This document shows, piece after piece, positions 1 to 8,437 of a stretch of 64,000 bases of DNA. The first letter of the stretch is position 1. Each line of letters begins with the position of its first letter. The translations under genes were made by a program, and so were the position numbers. The notes below the pieces were generated by a model. It had not been told where the DNA came from. It did not search any database and worked only from the letters and a program-made list of their open reading frames with translations. The DNA is from Candidatus Izimoplasma sp. ZiA1 (lineage in GTDB: Bacteria > Bacillota_I > Bacilli_A > Izemoplasmatales > Izemoplasmataceae). The stretch covers positions 62,001 through 126,000 of the forward strand of contig NQYJ01000004.1 in assembly GCA_002285055.1 (NCBI GenBank), given 5' to 3'.

Positions 1-2
1 CA

Positions 3-1007
3 GGTTATGAAATTCTTAACAGAGGTGATCTTGGAGTAAGACAACCAGGAAATATTCCTTTAACTACTAGCAAAGTAGAAAAAGTAATAGCTAATATCTT
101 TAATGCTGAATCAGCAATGCTTTTAAGAGGTTCAGGGACTAATGCAATTAGACAAACACTTGCATTACTTTGTCTAAAAAACAAAACAATTTTGGTTCAT
201 GATGCCCCTATATATCCAACGACAGAGCATTCACTAAATATGATAAATGCTAATATTATTTATGCAGATTTTAATGATGTTGAAGAAGTAAAAGAAAGAA
301 TACTACATAATCCAGAAATTACTTCAGCAATAGTTCAATTAACGAGACAAAAACTATTTGATAGTTATGATTCAAAAAGTATTATTGAGGCAATCAAAAA
401 CGCTAAAAGTGATATAAAAATTATTACTGATGATAACTATGCAGTTTTTAAAACAAAAGAAATTGGTGTTGAAATGGGCGCAGATATTTCTGCATTCTCA
501 ACATTTAAATTACTTGGGCCTGAGGGCATTGGTTGTATTGTTGGAAATAAAGTGATAATTAGTGAAATTAAGAAAATGAATTACTCAGGTGGTAGCCAAG
601 TTCAAGGACATGAAGCACTAGATGTTTTAAATGGTTTTGTCTATGCACCAGTATCTTTAGCAATTCAGGCAAAGACAATTGATGAAGTAAATGAATATAT
701 TAATACAACAGGAATTAAAGGTGTTAAGGAATGTTATATTGCTAACGCTCAATCCAAAGTATTAATTATTAAATTAGATAACGACAACGCTTTAGATGTT
801 TTAATAGAAGCAGAGAAGCTAGGAGCACTTCCACATCCGGTTGGTGCTGAATCTAAATACGAGTTTGTGCCATTATTTTATCGCGCATCAGGAACATTTA
901 GAAAAGCTGATCCTAACGCAATTAATAACTTAATAAGAATTAATCCAAACCGCGCAGGATCAAAAACAATTATAAGGATACTAAAAGAAGCGATAAGTAA
1001 TGCATAA
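3..1007 (+). CDS. yhfS: YhfS-like PLP-dependent enzyme (5' end outside window)
   Basis: The reading frame is open to the left edge, so the gene is cut by the window; the first in-frame ATG at 117 lies inside the fold and is not the start. The visible 334 residues look like a fold-type I PLP enzyme. TDDNY, about residues 142-146 of the visible frame, would supply the Asp that contacts the pyridine nitrogen. The Lys in STFKLLGPEG, codon 507-509, is the likely Schiff-base lysine. It is followed at 12 nt by a YhfX-like racemase-fold protein and then a YhfW-like protein, the same partners as in the E. coli yhf operon. The reaction and substrate are unknown; a SelA-like or cysteine-desulfurase-like enzyme outside this family cannot be excluded. 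Confidence 0.75.
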   Translation, partial: GYEILNRGDLGVRQPGNIPLTTSKVEKVIANIFNAESAMLLRGSGTNAIRQTLALLCLKNKTILVHDAPIYPTTEHSLNMINANIIYADFNDVEEVKERILHNPEITSAIVQLTRQKLFDSYDSKSIIEAIKNAKSDIKIITDDNYAVFKTKEIGVEMGADISAFSTFKLLGPEGIGCIVGNKVIISEIKKMNYSGGSQVQGHEALDVLNGFVYAPVSLAIQAKTIDEVNEYINTTGIKGVKECYIANAQSKVLIIKLDNDNALDVLIEAEKLGALPHPVGAESKYEFVPLFYRASGTFRKADPNAINNLIRINPNRAGSKTIIRILKEAISNA

Positions 1008-1019
1008 GGAGTGATTTAC

Positions 1020-2168
1020 ATGTTTGTTCAAAAACTCAACAAAGAGAATCAAAATCTAATTGAATTTGCACATAAAATGCATCAAGAAGGGAATTTTCTT
1101 CCTGATACATATGTTTTAGATGTTGATCAAATAATCGAAAATGGTAAAAAAATAGTAAAGTCATGTGGTAATGACATTACACCATTATTTATGTTAAAAC
1201 AAATTGGAAGAAACCCATATATTGGAAAAAAATTACTAGAAATTGGATTTAGTGGCGCAGTTGCAGTTGATTTTAAGGATTGTCTAACATTAATGCAAAA
1301 CAATATCCCAATAATTCATGCTGGACATCTAGTTCAAATACCTAGTAAGTTCATTAAAAAATTACTTGAATACGGTGTTAAATACATAACTGTTTATAGT
1401 TATGAAAAAGCTGTAGAAATAAATAAAATAGCTACAGAACTAGGTATAGTTCAAGAAGTATTTGTAAAAATTTATGCGGATAAGGAAAGTTTATATAACG
1501 GACAACATTCTGGAGTTTTACCAGAAGAAACGTTAAATTTTGTTAGAAAAATTGATAAACTTAACCATTTAAAAGTTAATGGATTAACTACTTTTCCAGC
1601 TTTTATATATGACTGTAATTTAAATGATATAGTCAAAACTAAAAACATGGATGCATTAACAAAAGCTAATGAAGTTTTAAAAGCACATAACATCTTTGTT
1701 AAAGAACTTAACTTACCATCTTCTAACTGTGTTTATAATACAGAACTTGTAAAAAGTTTAGGCGGAACAATGATTGAACCTGGACATTCATTAACAGGTT
1801 CAACAATGATGCATGAGAAAAACGAGTTAGATGAGAAAATATCATATTTATATTTAAGTGAAGTATCACATACATTTGATGATCATACATCAGTTTATGG
1901 TGGAGGATTTTACCCAAGAGGAAAACTAAGTAATGCTCTTGTTGGTTTAGATAAAACACTAACAGATGTTTTACCACTAACTCCTGAAAGTATTGATTAT
2001 TACTTACAACTTAAAGGAACTTATAGTGTCGGTACACCAGTTGTTATGTGTTTTAGAACACAAATGTTTTTCACAAGAAGTTGTGTAGCTTTAGTTGAGG
2101 GATTAAGTGTAAATAATCCACAAATTATTGGACTATATGACTCACAAGGAAATGCAAAAACATTATGA
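1020..2168 (+). CDS. yhfX: YhfX-like alanine-racemase-fold PLP enzyme
   Basis: A 382-residue protein with an alanine-racemase N-terminal barrel. The likely PLP lysine is K60 in FMLKQIGRNPYI. The ATG at 1020 is preferred over an upstream GTG at 1011 because AAGGAG at 1006-1011 is well placed for it and overlaps the GTG. The stop codon overlaps the next start by 4 nt (ATGA), so the two are probably translationally coupled. With the YhfS-like gene before it and the YhfW-like gene after it, this is the core of the yhf operon. Racemase or decarboxylase chemistry on an amino acid is plausible from the fold, but the substrate is unknown. Confidence 0.8.
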   Translation: MFVQKLNKENQNLIEFAHKMHQEGNFLPDTYVLDVDQIIENGKKIVKSCGNDITPLFMLKQIGRNPYIGKKLLEIGFSGAVAVDFKDCLTLMQNNIPIIHAGHLVQIPSKFIKKLLEYGVKYITVYSYEKAVEINKIATELGIVQEVFVKIYADKESLYNGQHSGVLPEETLNFVRKIDKLNHLKVNGLTTFPAFIYDCNLNDIVKTKNMDALTKANEVLKAHNIFVKELNLPSSNCVYNTELVKSLGGTMIEPGHSLTGSTMMHEKNELDEKISYLYLSEVSHTFDDHTSVYGGGFYPRGKLSNALVGLDKTLTDVLPLTPESIDYYLQLKGTYSVGTPVVMCFRTQMFFTRSCVALVEGLSVNNPQIIGLYDSQGNAKTL

Positions 2169-3373
2169 AAAAAATAATTGTTTTAGTATTAGATGGTTTT
2201 GGGATTGGTTACATGGATGATGTTTCTAAAGTAAGACCAAAAGATATTGGCTCAAATACAGCTCTACATATCTTTAGTGAAGTACCTTTAAGTTTACCTA
2301 ACTTAGAAAAGCTAGGGTTAATGAACGCTATTGGAATTGAAACTAATGAAATGAAGTTTTCAAAATCCGCTAATTTTGGAAAAGCAAACCTAAAACACTA
2401 CGGAGCTGATACTTTCTTTGGTCATCAGGAAATAATGGGTACCAATCCCAAACAACCACTTAGACTGCCATTTTCAGCATGTATTGATGAGGTCTTAGAA
2501 GACCTTATCAAAAATAATTATAATGCTAAAAAACTATATGTTGATGATTGTGCAATCATTTCAATAAATGATGAAGTATTTATTGGTGATAACCTAGAAA
2601 CGGACTTAGGGCAAGTATACAACATCACAACATCATTTAATTACATTACATTTAAAGAGGTTAAAAAAATAGCTATGGTAGTTAGAAACGTTGCTAAAGT
2701 AGCTCGAGTAATTGTATTTGGTGGAGAAGATGTAACTAAAAAAGACCTTTTAGATGCAATTGAAACTAAGGAAAATAAGTATATAGGAGTTAATGCTCCT
2801 AAATCAAAAGTATATAATAAAGGTTATTTAGTTGAACATCTTGGATATGGTGTTGATTACACAGTTCAAGTTCAAACACAGTTATATGAACAAAAACAAA
2901 TAAAAACAGGTTTTATTGGAAAAGTTGCAGATATTTGTAATAACACATACGGTGAATCTCATTCAATTGTTGATACAAAAAAAGTAATGGAAAAAACAAT
3001 CGAGCTTATTAAAGAAAATAACTGTGGTTTTATTTGTGCTAATGTTCAAGAAACAGACTTAGCAGGTCATGCTGAGGATTCAATAAAATATGCTAATAAA
3101 TTGGCAATAGCTGATACATATATAAAAGATATAATAAATCTTTTAACAAAAGATGATATCTTAATCGTTATGGCTGATCATGGTAATGATCCAACTGTAG
3201 GTCATAGTAAACATACTAGAGAACGAGTACCATTGTTAATTTTTAAAAAGGATTTAAAAGGTAAAAATATTGGTTGTAGAAATACGCTAGCAGATGTAGG
3301 TGCAACTGTTGCTGAGTTTCATAACATAAATAAACTAGACTTTGGAGATTCCTTTCTTAAGATTTTAACTTAA
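2165..3373 (+). CDS. yhfW: YhfW-like alkaline-phosphatase-superfamily enzyme
   Basis: A 402-residue protein related to phosphopentomutase and cofactor-independent phosphoglycerate mutase. Metal-site motifs are visible: LDGFGIG at the N terminus, DLAGH in the middle and ADHGND followed by GHSKHTRE near the C terminus. In phosphopentomutase the nucleophile is the Thr or Ser just before GH(W)E. Here the segment is ADTFFGHQE (residues 81-89), with Phe85 in that position, so ordinary DeoB mutase activity is unlikely. It is coupled to the YhfX-like gene by a 4-nt overlap and followed 16 nt later by nagB, consistent with a single transcript. Confidence 0.75.
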   Translation: MKKIIVLVLDGFGIGYMDDVSKVRPKDIGSNTALHIFSEVPLSLPNLEKLGLMNAIGIETNEMKFSKSANFGKANLKHYGADTFFGHQEIMGTNPKQPLRLPFSACIDEVLEDLIKNNYNAKKLYVDDCAIISINDEVFIGDNLETDLGQVYNITTSFNYITFKEVKKIAMVVRNVAKVARVIVFGGEDVTKKDLLDAIETKENKYIGVNAPKSKVYNKGYLVEHLGYGVDYTVQVQTQLYEQKQIKTGFIGKVADICNNTYGESHSIVDTKKVMEKTIELIKENNCGFICANVQETDLAGHAEDSIKYANKLAIADTYIKDIINLLTKDDILIVMADHGNDPTVGHSKHTRERVPLLIFKKDLKGKNIGCRNTLADVGATVAEFHNINKLDFGDSFLKILT

Positions 3374-3389
3374 AAAAAGAGAGGTAAAA

Positions 3390-4112
3390 ATGAAACTAAT
3401 AATTACAAAAGACTATGAGGAAATGAGCAAAAAAGCATATACAGAATTTTCTTCAATAATAAATAAAATAGAAGAACCAAAAATCGGTTTTGCAACTGGT
3501 TCGACACCAATTGGATTCTATAAAGAAATAGTTAATAGTTACCAAAAAAATGGTGTTTCATATGAAAACTTAAAAGCTTATAACCTTGATGAATATATTG
3601 GTTTAAATCAAGATAATCAACACCGTTATAATTACTTTCTTAATCATCATATATTTAATAAAATCAATGTAAAAAAAGAAAATATTGACATCATCTTAGA
3701 CAACAATAACCCGATATTGATGGAATGTGATAGATATAGCGATATTCTATCTAAAAATCCTTTAGATGTACAAATACTAGGCCTAGGAGCTAATGGTCAT
3801 GTTGGCTTTAATGAACCAGGAACAAAATTTAATTCAAAAACTAGAGTTGTTGAATTAAATGAAGTAACAATTAAAGATAACTCTAGACTTTTTAGCAATA
3901 TTGATGAAGTTCCTAAACATGCAATTACAGTTGGGATTACAGATATCTTAAATGCTAAAAACATTATTTTACTTGCTAGTGGGATAAATAAAAGTGAAGC
4001 AGTAAAAAAAATGATTGCTGGTGAAATATCAGAATTATGTCCAGCTTCATATCTGCAAAATCATAATAATGTGACAGTGATTATCGATCAAGAAGCTGCA
4101 AGTAAACTTTAG
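3390..4112 (+). CDS. nagB: Glucosamine-6-phosphate deaminase
   Basis: A 240-residue NagB/RpiA-fold protein, close to the length of Gram-positive NagB. It carries the sugar-phosphate loop FATGSTPIG (34-42), the catalytic Asp in LDEYIGL (D67), the GLGANGHVGFNEPG block (131-144; H137 and E142) and a PASYLQNH stretch near the end. The family converts glucosamine 6-phosphate to fructose 6-phosphate and ammonia in the cytoplasm. GAGAGG at 3379-3384 is its ribosome site. There is no nagA beside it; it follows the yhf genes at 16 nt, so it may act on a product of that cluster rather than on amino sugars. That role is inference. Confidence 0.88.
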   Translation: MKLIITKDYEEMSKKAYTEFSSIINKIEEPKIGFATGSTPIGFYKEIVNSYQKNGVSYENLKAYNLDEYIGLNQDNQHRYNYFLNHHIFNKINVKKENIDIILDNNNPILMECDRYSDILSKNPLDVQILGLGANGHVGFNEPGTKFNSKTRVVELNEVTIKDNSRLFSNIDEVPKHAITVGITDILNAKNIILLASGINKSEAVKKMIAGEISELCPASYLQNHNNVTVIIDQEAASKL

Positions 4113-4113
4113 T

Positions 4114-4176
4114 AAGGTGGTTCTTTATATGAATATTGGTCATATAAATCCATATATTTTTCAAATATTTTTTTAA
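4114..4176 (+). other. Possible 15-codon leader ORF with good ribosome site
   Basis: AAGGTGG at 4114-4120 is followed by ATG at 4129 and a 15-residue frame (MNIGHINPYIFQIFF) ending in TAA at 4174-4176. The TAA abuts the hairpin at 4177-4208. It could be a leader peptide, or the remnant of a lost gene start. No homology is recognised. Confidence 0.3.
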
Positions 4177-4208
4177 GAAAAAGAGAATGAATATTCTTTC
4201 TCTTTTTC
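4177..4208 (+). terminator. Possible hairpin between nagB and lctP
   Basis: A ten-base stem, GAAAAAGAGA (4177-4186) with TCTCTTTTTC (4199-4208), has its T-run inside the stem and no strong T-tail after it. It may be a weak terminator or attenuator separating the yhf-nagB unit from the permease. Confidence 0.35.
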
Positions 4209-4257
4209 GATTATAGACATATTTACTAATTATTCTTTCTTTTATGGAGGTAAAAAC

Positions 4258-5811
4258 ATGAATTTCTTTATATCACTATTACCAATATTATTGCCTTTTT
4301 TATTCTTAGTAGTTATGAAACTACCTGCAAAAAAAGGAATGTTATATAGTTTTTTATTAGTTTTAGTATTTAGTTATTTATTTTGGGGTATGGAATATAA
4401 CGTTTTAGGTGCATCTATTGTACAAGGTATCCATAAAGCCTTCGGTATCCTAATTATATTATTTGGAGCAATTATTTTACTCAATGTATTAAAGTTAAAT
4501 GGAGCTATCAATCGAATCAATATTGGTTTTAAAAACTTAACAACAGATAAAAGAATCCTAGTAATAATTATTGGTTATTTATTTGGAGCATTAATTGAAG
4601 GTGTTTCAGGGTTTGGAACACCAGCAGTAGTTGTTGCTCCTTTACTTGTAGTTTTGGGTTTTTCACCTTTAAGTGCAGCGGTTATTGCATTAATATCTGA
4701 TAGTGTTCCTGTATCATTTGGAGCTGTTGGAACCCCTATTGAGGTTGGATTAAGTAATATTTCATCAAGTGAAGCGTTTTTAAATCAAATTGGAGAGATT
4801 ATTACAAGAATAGATTTTTTAAGTGGAACATTTATGCCAACAATCGTAGTTTTTGTTTTTATTAAATTTTTTATGGATGTAAAAACTAAAAAAACATACT
4901 TAGAAATATTACCATGGACTCTGTTTATTGGTTTTAGTTATTCATTAGTCGCCTACTTAATAGCTAGCACCCTTGGATATCAATTTGTTTCCATAGGTAC
5001 TGGGATAATTATGATCTTTGTAGCAACTTTAAGTGTTAAGTATAATTTTTTACTACCAAAATCAAAAGATATAATTGTTACTAACAAGAATAACGAGATG
5101 AGCCTAATTAGAGCCTGGAGTCCTTATATATTAGTAATCTTTATTTTAGTATTATCAAGAACAGTACCATTTATCAAAGACTTTTTTATTAATACAATAG
5201 ATTTATCATATAATAGTATTTTAGGAGTTGAGGAAATCAACTCAAATCTACGATTATTATACTCACCAGGTTTTGTATTAGCGATAGTCGCAGTGATTAG
5301 TGTTTTTATACAAAAAGGTAATAAAAGTAATATTAAAGAAGCTAGTATCATAAGTTTAAGAACAATAAAAACAGCAGCATTAACATTAATACCGACACTT
5401 GCAATGGTTCAAATATTTACTAACTCTGGTCTAAATGCTAATGACTTAAGCAGTATGCCAATATATTTAGCAACTAACCTAGGTCAGCACCTAAGTGGTG
5501 TTTGGGTGTTACTAGCAGCTTATATTGGGGAACTAGGAAGTTTTATTACTGGAAGTGCTACAGTTAGTGCTTTAACATTTAGCTCTATCCAGCAGCAAAT
5601 AGCGCTTGATTACGGATTAAATAGTGAACTAATATTAGCGCTTGGAGTTATGGGAGGCGCTGCAGGAAATATGATTTGTGTTCATAATGTTGTTAGTGTA
5701 AGTGCTGTTGTTGGGACAGAGAATCAAGAGGGTTTGATTATTAGAAAAACAATACTTCCTGCATTAATATATGGTTTATTAGTAGGAATTAGCGCAATCT
5801 TATTGTTTTAA
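4258..5811 (+). CDS. lctP: L-lactate permease family (LctP) transporter
   Basis: A 517-residue polytopic membrane protein of the LctP family. It has the family signatures [35 protein letters not shown] and GAVGTP in the N-terminal half, and [14 protein letters not shown] near the end. About a dozen hydrophobic segments are visible, as expected for this 500-560 residue family. Members take up L-lactate, D-lactate or glycolate by proton symport. TGGAGG at 4244-4249 is the ribosome site. Its position after the yhf cluster suggests import of a hydroxy- or amino-acid-like substrate for that cluster, but no lactate dehydrogenase lies nearby. Confidence 0.85.
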   Translation: MNFFISLLPILLPFLFLVVMKLPAKKGMLYSFLLVLVFSYLFWGMEYNVLGASIVQGIHKAFGILIILFGAIILLNVLKLNGAINRINIGFKNLTTDKRILVIIIGYLFGALIEGVSGFGTPAVVVAPLLVVLGFSPLSAAVIALISDSVPVSFGAVGTPIEVGLSNISSSEAFLNQIGEIITRIDFLSGTFMPTIVVFVFIKFFMDVKTKKTYLEILPWTLFIGFSYSLVAYLIASTLGYQFVSIGTGIIMIFVATLSVKYNFLLPKSKDIIVTNKNNEMSLIRAWSPYILVIFILVLSRTVPFIKDFFINTIDLSYNSILGVEEINSNLRLLYSPGFVLAIVAVISVFIQKGNKSNIKEASIISLRTIKTAALTLIPTLAMVQIFTNSGLNANDLSSMPIYLATNLGQHLSGVWVLLAAYIGELGSFITGSATVSALTFSSIQQQIALDYGLNSELILALGVMGGAAGNMICVHNVVSVSAVVGTENQEGLIIRKTILPALIYGLLVGISAILLF

Positions 5812-5836
5812 AATAAAAGATATATATAATAAGGAA

Positions 5837-5876
5837 AAACATCTAAAAATTATCATTACTTTTAGATGTTTTTTTT
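5837..5876 (+). terminator. Terminator after lctP
   Basis: A stem of ACATCTAAAA (5839-5848) with TTTTAGATGT (5860-5869) is followed by a run of eight T. Confidence 0.9.
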
Positions 5877-5907
5877 ATGATATAATTATAAATAGGATGG
5901 TGAAATT

Positions 5908-6432
5908 ATGAAATTGGATATGAAACGTTTAAATAGATTATTAAGTTACTTATTTAGTGAAATCAAAGACTTACAAGATGATGACAGAGAACTACCTATT
6001 AAATGGAGTATGATGCATATGTATTCATCTTCTCAACTTGCCTCTTTAGTAGCACTAAAAAAAGGATTAAACCCTGAGCTTTTAAGCATTATTGCTGCAT
6101 TACATGATATTGGTGCAATCAAGACTAAAAAACGTGAAAATCATGCTCTAAATGCTAGTGAATACGTTTATGAGATAATTAATCACTATAATCATACATT
6201 AAGAGGAAATCTCAAGGAAATCACTATAGATGAAGCATCTATAATCCATGAAGCGGTTGTTAACCATAGTGATAAAGGAAATATAAGTGATAATTTATAT
6301 ATTGAGGCAATGAAAGACATTGACTCATTAGATCGTTATTTACATGGAATCGAAACTAAAAAAGATCACATTACACATTTAAATAATATGATTAAACTTT
6401 TTGATATAAATATAGTGAAAGCAAAAGAATAA
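5908..6432 (+). CDS. HD-domain phosphohydrolase-like protein
   Basis: A 174-residue protein with the metal-binding pattern of HD hydrolases: H37 in MMHMY, the H66-D67 pair in ALHDIGA, H120 in NHSDKG and the Asp residues of DIDSLDRYLHG near 137-142. These proteins hydrolyse phosphomonoesters, nucleotides or cyclic nucleotides; the substrate here cannot be read. A TATAAT-like element near 5880 and GGATGGTGA before the ATG give it its own expression signals. The GNAT gene follows at 17 nt, probably on the same transcript. Confidence 0.7.
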   Translation: MKLDMKRLNRLLSYLFSEIKDLQDDDRELPIKWSMMHMYSSSQLASLVALKKGLNPELLSIIAALHDIGAIKTKKRENHALNASEYVYEIINHYNHTLRGNLKEITIDEASIIHEAVVNHSDKGNISDNLYIEAMKDIDSLDRYLHGIETKKDHITHLNNMIKLFDINIVKAKE

Positions 6433-6449
6433 AGAAGGATGGTATTATA

Positions 6450-6947
6450 ATGGATAAAGAGATAATAATCAGAAAAGCTACAAGTCTTGATGCAGAAGGT
6501 AAAGGATATGTCCATTATCATTCATGGAATCAAACATATACAGGCCTAATTGATCAAGATTATTTAGATTCAAGATCTTTAGAAGGCTGTATTGAAACGG
6601 CAAAAAAGTTTCCTAATAATACATTTGTAGCTGTTGATAATAAAAAAATAGTTGGGTTTGCCAGTTACATCAAAGCTCGTGATGAAGATATCAACAATGC
6701 TGGAGAAGTGATTGCTATTTATTTACTTAAAGAGTATAAAGGTTTAGGTCTAGGTAAAAAACTAATGAATGAATGTTTAAAAGAGCTTATGGAGTTTAAT
6801 AAAGTAATTGTATGGGTATTAAGTTCTAATCTATCAACTATATCATTTTATGAACATCTTGGGTTTATTAAAGATGGATCAAAAAAAGAACTAAAAATTA
6901 ATGAAAAGTCTTCTTTAGAAGTGATTAGAATGATCTTTTACAAATAG
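6450..6947 (+). CDS. GNAT-family N-acetyltransferase
   Basis: A 165-residue single-domain GNAT protein. It begins IIIRKATSLDAEGKGYVHYHSWNQTY, a common opening for this family, and carries the acetyl-CoA loop EYKGLGLGKKLM around residues 95-105, followed by SNLSTISFYEHLGF, the usual second half. It would transfer an acetyl group from acetyl-CoA to an amine substrate that cannot be predicted. It lies 17 nt after the HD-domain gene. Confidence 0.85.
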   Translation: MDKEIIIRKATSLDAEGKGYVHYHSWNQTYTGLIDQDYLDSRSLEGCIETAKKFPNNTFVAVDNKKIVGFASYIKARDEDINNAGEVIAIYLLKEYKGLGLGKKLMNECLKELMEFNKVIVWVLSSNLSTISFYEHLGFIKDGSKKELKINEKSSLEVIRMIFYK

Positions 6948-6992
6948 AAAAAGCTTCTATTTATAAATATTTGAACATAAAACATTTTGAAC

Positions 6993-7020
6993 TTGAAAAT
7001 ATAATTTGTTTTGTTATAAT
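6993..7020 (+). promoter_or_regulatory. Promoter for the carbonic-anhydrase-like gene
   Basis: TTGAAA (6993-6998) and TATAAT (7015-7020) are separated by 16 nt, 20 nt ahead of the start codon. Confidence 0.7.
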
Positions 7021-7040
7021 TTTCATTAAGGAGTGATTAG

Positions 7041-7409
7041 ATGAAGATAATAACATTACTATCTTGTATTGATGGAAGATTTCAAGTACCCCTAACAGAG
7101 TACTTGCTTAATAAATATAATGGCTACATAGTTGACAAGATAACTTTCCCAGGTATGGATAAAATATTTAGCCATGATTTTAAAAACGAACAAGCCTTTA
7201 TTAAAGGTAGCATTGATATATCTTTTAGTAGAGGTTCTAAATCAATCTATATTATGGGACATAGCGATTGCACTGGAAACATCTTAAGTGATGAATTACA
7301 CATAATTGAAGTAAAAAATAGTGTTAAAGCTTTAAAAAAAGAATACAAGGGCATTAAAGTTATTGGCTTATTTATCGATTTAGACTATAATGTAATAGAG
7401 ATTGAATAA
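7041..7409 (+). CDS. Small beta-carbonic-anhydrase-like zinc protein
   Basis: Only 122 residues, yet it holds the complete beta-carbonic-anhydrase metal signature in order: Cys9, Asp11 and Arg13 (CIDGR, the CxDxR motif) and His74 with Cys77 (GHSDC, the HxxC motif). Classical beta enzymes run near 200 residues, so the region between the motifs is trimmed and the C-terminal helices are largely missing. It may hydrate CO2 or be a zinc protein of the same fold with another role. Promoter at 6993-7020; the next gene starts 31 nt downstream. Confidence 0.7.
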   Translation: MKIITLLSCIDGRFQVPLTEYLLNKYNGYIVDKITFPGMDKIFSHDFKNEQAFIKGSIDISFSRGSKSIYIMGHSDCTGNILSDELHIIEVKNSVKALKKEYKGIKVIGLFIDLDYNVIEIE

Positions 7410-7440
7410 ATTTAGTTAATAATAGAAATGAGGAATTAGT

Positions 7441-7956
7441 ATGGAATATAAGTTTACACAACAATTAACTCAAGAAGATTATGTTGAGTTTGTTTATACA
7501 CATGCCATTGCTGGGATGTTTACACCATTTAAAAAAACATTATTAGTTCTAAGTATTGCTTATTTAGTACTTTCACCATTTTTCCTTGGTGGTAGTTTAA
7601 CTTTTATGTATATTGGAATTGGTGTTGTTATCTTTTTGTTTATGTTTTTAAAATTAATAAAAAACAATGCATCAAGATACTATGATAGAATTAAAGATAG
7701 TTTAAAAACTGAAAATATTGTAAGTGATGAAGGTTTTCATTATGAAGCAACTGAAGGTACGTTTGATCGTATGTGGAGTGAGTTTTATAGTGCTAGAGAA
7801 ACTGACATTATGATTTATATTTATGTATCTAAAAAAGCAGCGATACCTGTTAAAAAGGATGTAGCTGGTGAGGAAGTTATTACATTTATAAAGCAAAAAC
7901 TTCTTGATAACGCAAAAAATGTAACAAAGTTTAGATTTACAACTAAAAACAGCTAA
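7441..7956 (+). CDS. YcxB-like membrane protein
   Basis: A 171-residue protein with two adjacent hydrophobic segments, about residues 33-50 and 55-72, followed by a soluble C-terminal domain with the pattern SDEGFHYEATEGTFDRMWSEFYSARET. This resembles the YcxB-like family, whose function is unknown; the small soluble domain probably faces the cytoplasm. The ATG has an upstream GAGGA at 7430-7434. The stop codon falls in the loop of the terminator at 7945-7970. Confidence 0.65.
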   Translation: MEYKFTQQLTQEDYVEFVYTHAIAGMFTPFKKTLLVLSIAYLVLSPFFLGGSLTFMYIGIGVVIFLFMFLKLIKNNASRYYDRIKDSLKTENIVSDEGFHYEATEGTFDRMWSEFYSARETDIMIYIYVSKKAAIPVKKDVAGEEVITFIKQKLLDNAKNVTKFRFTTKNS

Positions 7957-7970
7957 TGGCTGTTTTTTTT
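7945..7970 (+). terminator. Terminator overlapping the end of the YcxB-like gene
   Basis: AAAAACAGC (7945-7953) pairs with GCTGTTTTT (7959-7967) and a T-run follows. The stop codon TAA is in the loop. Confidence 0.85.
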
Positions 7971-8032
7971 GTTTTTTATTGGATAAAAATATGATAAAAT
8001 AATTATTGGGATATACATTTAGGAGGTACATT

Positions 8033-8410
8033 ATGCCAGCAATACTATGTGTTGATAATAACGAAACAATAAGAAAAGTAGTAAAGGATTCAGTAAAGGA
8101 TCTTGGTTATGATTTTTATGAAGCAGTTAATGGTAAAGAGATGTTAAATGTATTAGATAATGATTTAGTACCTGATTTAATTATTATTGATTGGTCGATG
8201 CCAGTAATGAGTGGTAAAGAATCAATAATAAAAATTAGAGAAAACAAAAATTTCAAAGACACAACAATTCTAGTAATGATTAATGTCTTAAAAAAAGACC
8301 AAGTTATGGATGCAATTGATGTTGGTGCTAATTATTATGTATTAAAACCTTTTAATGTAAATGGTTTTCAAGCTGAAATAAAAAGAATAATTGAAAAAAG
8401 CGCAGGGTAA
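8033..8410 (+). CDS. Stand-alone response-regulator receiver domain
   Basis: A 125-residue CheY-like protein with no output domain. AGGAGG at 8021-8026 selects the ATG at 8033 over an in-frame TTG further upstream. The phospho-acceptor is Asp53 in IIDWSMPVMSG and the conserved Lys is K105 in VLKPF. The acidic pair at the start is reduced to Asp8-Asn9, and the usual switch Thr/Ser is replaced in VMINV (Asn84). No histidine kinase is encoded nearby. It may act through protein contact, as CheY or Spo0F do, and its phosphorylation may be altered; both points are inference. Confidence 0.85.
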   Translation: MPAILCVDNNETIRKVVKDSVKDLGYDFYEAVNGKEMLNVLDNDLVPDLIIIDWSMPVMSGKESIIKIRENKNFKDTTILVMINVLKKDQVMDAIDVGANYYVLKPFNVNGFQAEIKRIIEKSAG

Positions 8411-8437
8411 CTGCTCTTTTTAAATATGGAGGATATT

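Noticed and set aside
2165-3373. Annotation as phosphopentomutase DeoB
   Set aside because: The Thr/Ser nucleophile position is Phe85, and the gene is locked to yhf genes rather than to nucleoside phosphorylases.
3390-4112. Loss of the catalytic Asp in NagB (GANGH instead of GxDGH)
   Set aside because: As far as I recall, Gram-positive NagB enzymes also carry Asn in this position, so it is not a sign of inactivity.
7702-8031. A 109-residue minus-strand frame
   Set aside because: It is antisense to the YcxB-like gene and its terminator, with a Cys/Phe/Ile-rich composition typical of non-coding translation.
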